From contig MGNX01000087.1 of the NCBI GenBank assembly GCA_001796935.1, positions 1-5,640 of the forward strand: DNA of 5,640 nucleotides, in the 5' to 3' direction. The notes under the pieces are model-generated. The model worked only from the letters and a program-made list of their open reading frames with translations. It made no database searches and was not told the origin of the DNA. Positions 5,465 to 5,640 of this stretch are shown here, piece after piece (position 1 is the first letter of the stretch; the number at the start of each line of letters is the position of its first letter). Made by a program: the position numbers and the translations under genes. The DNA is from Chloroflexi bacterium RBG_16_60_22 (GTDB lineage Bacteria > Chloroflexota > Dehalococcoidia > Dehalococcoidales > RBG-16-60-22).

Positions 5465-5493
5465 ATTATACCATAAACATCAGGCATAGACAA
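5465..5493 (-). promoter_or_regulatory. Promoter of rpsF-ssb-rpsR
   Basis: On the minus strand TTGTCT (5488-5493) and a perfect TATAAT (5465-5470) are separated by 17 bp, with an extended -10 TG one base before the -10. Transcription should start near 5458, leaving an untranslated leader of only about 20 bases, just enough for the ribosome-binding site. An S6-S18-binding leader RNA of the kind known from other bacteria does not fit into this space. Confidence 0.85.
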
Positions 5494-5499
5494 CAATAC

Positions 5500-5524
5500 C
5501 CCACCGGTCGCCCGGGCAGGTGGG
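5500..5524. repeat. GC-rich inverted repeat between divergent promoters
   Basis: CCCACC (5500-5505) and GGTGGG (5519-5524) are inverted copies 13 bases apart. They enclose an 8-bp perfect palindrome, GCCCGGGC (5510-5517). The element lies between the -35 of the rpsF promoter (ending at 5493) and the -35 of the tRNA promoter (starting at 5536). It has no U run on either strand, so it is not a standard terminator. It could be an operator, but chance is possible in DNA this GC-rich. Confidence 0.35.
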
Positions 5525-5535
5525 CGTCGGCTGCC

Positions 5536-5564
5536 TTGACACGAAATACCTCCTCTGATAGACT
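5536..5564 (+). promoter_or_regulatory. Promoter of the plus-strand tRNA gene
   Basis: A perfect TTGACA (5536-5541) is followed after 17 bp by TAGACT (5559-5564), with TG one base upstream of the -10 (5556-5557). The start should be near 5571, about 36 bases before the mature tRNA 5' end. That is a normal leader length for RNase P to remove. Confidence 0.8.
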
Positions 5565-5606
5565 TTAATGAGCCGCTAACCGGTACTTACACGGTTGCGG
5601 CGCCAT

Positions 5607-5640
5607 GGCCCCGTGGTGTAGCGGTCTAACATGCCACCCT
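5607..5640 (+). tRNA. tRNA gene, 5' half only (probably tRNA-Asp, tRNA-Glu possible)
   Basis: The 5' acceptor strand GGCCCCG (5607-5613) is followed by T8, G9, a D-stem GTGT/ACAT (5616-5619 with 5629-5632) and a D-loop with the invariant GG (5623-5624). Then come the 5' anticodon strand CCACC (5634-5638), C32 and T33 at 5639-5640. The window stops immediately before the anticodon, so the amino acid cannot be read. The D-arm and the ACATGCC context look most like bacterial tRNA-Asp; tRNA-Glu shares much of this pattern. Confidence 0.85.

Overview
The window is a compact, GC-rich stretch of bacterial housekeeping DNA. Every complete protein gene lies on the minus strand, and a single partial tRNA gene lies on the plus strand at the right edge. 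The best overall fit is a Chloroflexota bacterium, perhaps Dehalococcoidia-like. That placement is an inference from four points: the type 2 IleRS behind a T-box, a YidC without an amino-terminal signal peptide, a KhpB/Jag without the Jag-N domain, and rpsF-ssb-rpsR sitting directly before rpmH-rnpA. It is not proven here, and a deep-branching Firmicute cannot be excluded.

Reading in the direction of transcription (right to left), the first unit is rpsF-ssb-rpsR (S6, single-stranded DNA-binding protein, S18). It starts from a near-consensus promoter at 5465-5493. The second unit follows after 72 bp: rpmH (L34, too short for a simple ORF scan), rnpA (RNase P protein), yidD overlapping rnpA, an unnamed eight-bladed PQQ-type beta-propeller lipoprotein, yidC (membrane insertase) and khpB/jag (KH-R3H RNA-binding protein). 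The third unit is a T-box riboswitch leader of about 270 nt, with a complete terminator/antiterminator pair and an AUC specifier. It controls ileS, whose first 174 codons are in the window before the left edge cuts it off.

On the right, a strong promoter pointing the other way (5536-5564) drives a tRNA gene. The window ends one base before its anticodon. The two divergent promoters are separated by a GC-rich inverted repeat.

Functionally, the region joins ribosome assembly (S6, S18, L34), tRNA processing and charging (RnpA, IleS), and membrane protein insertion (YidD, YidC, KhpB, and by position the propeller lipoprotein). I found no mobile element, CRISPR array, phage gene or obvious new defence system. 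The points most worth a second look are the swapped GIHH signature in IleS, the loss of the usual groove arginine in YidC with an arginine in its last membrane helix, and the propeller lipoprotein placed between yidD and yidC.
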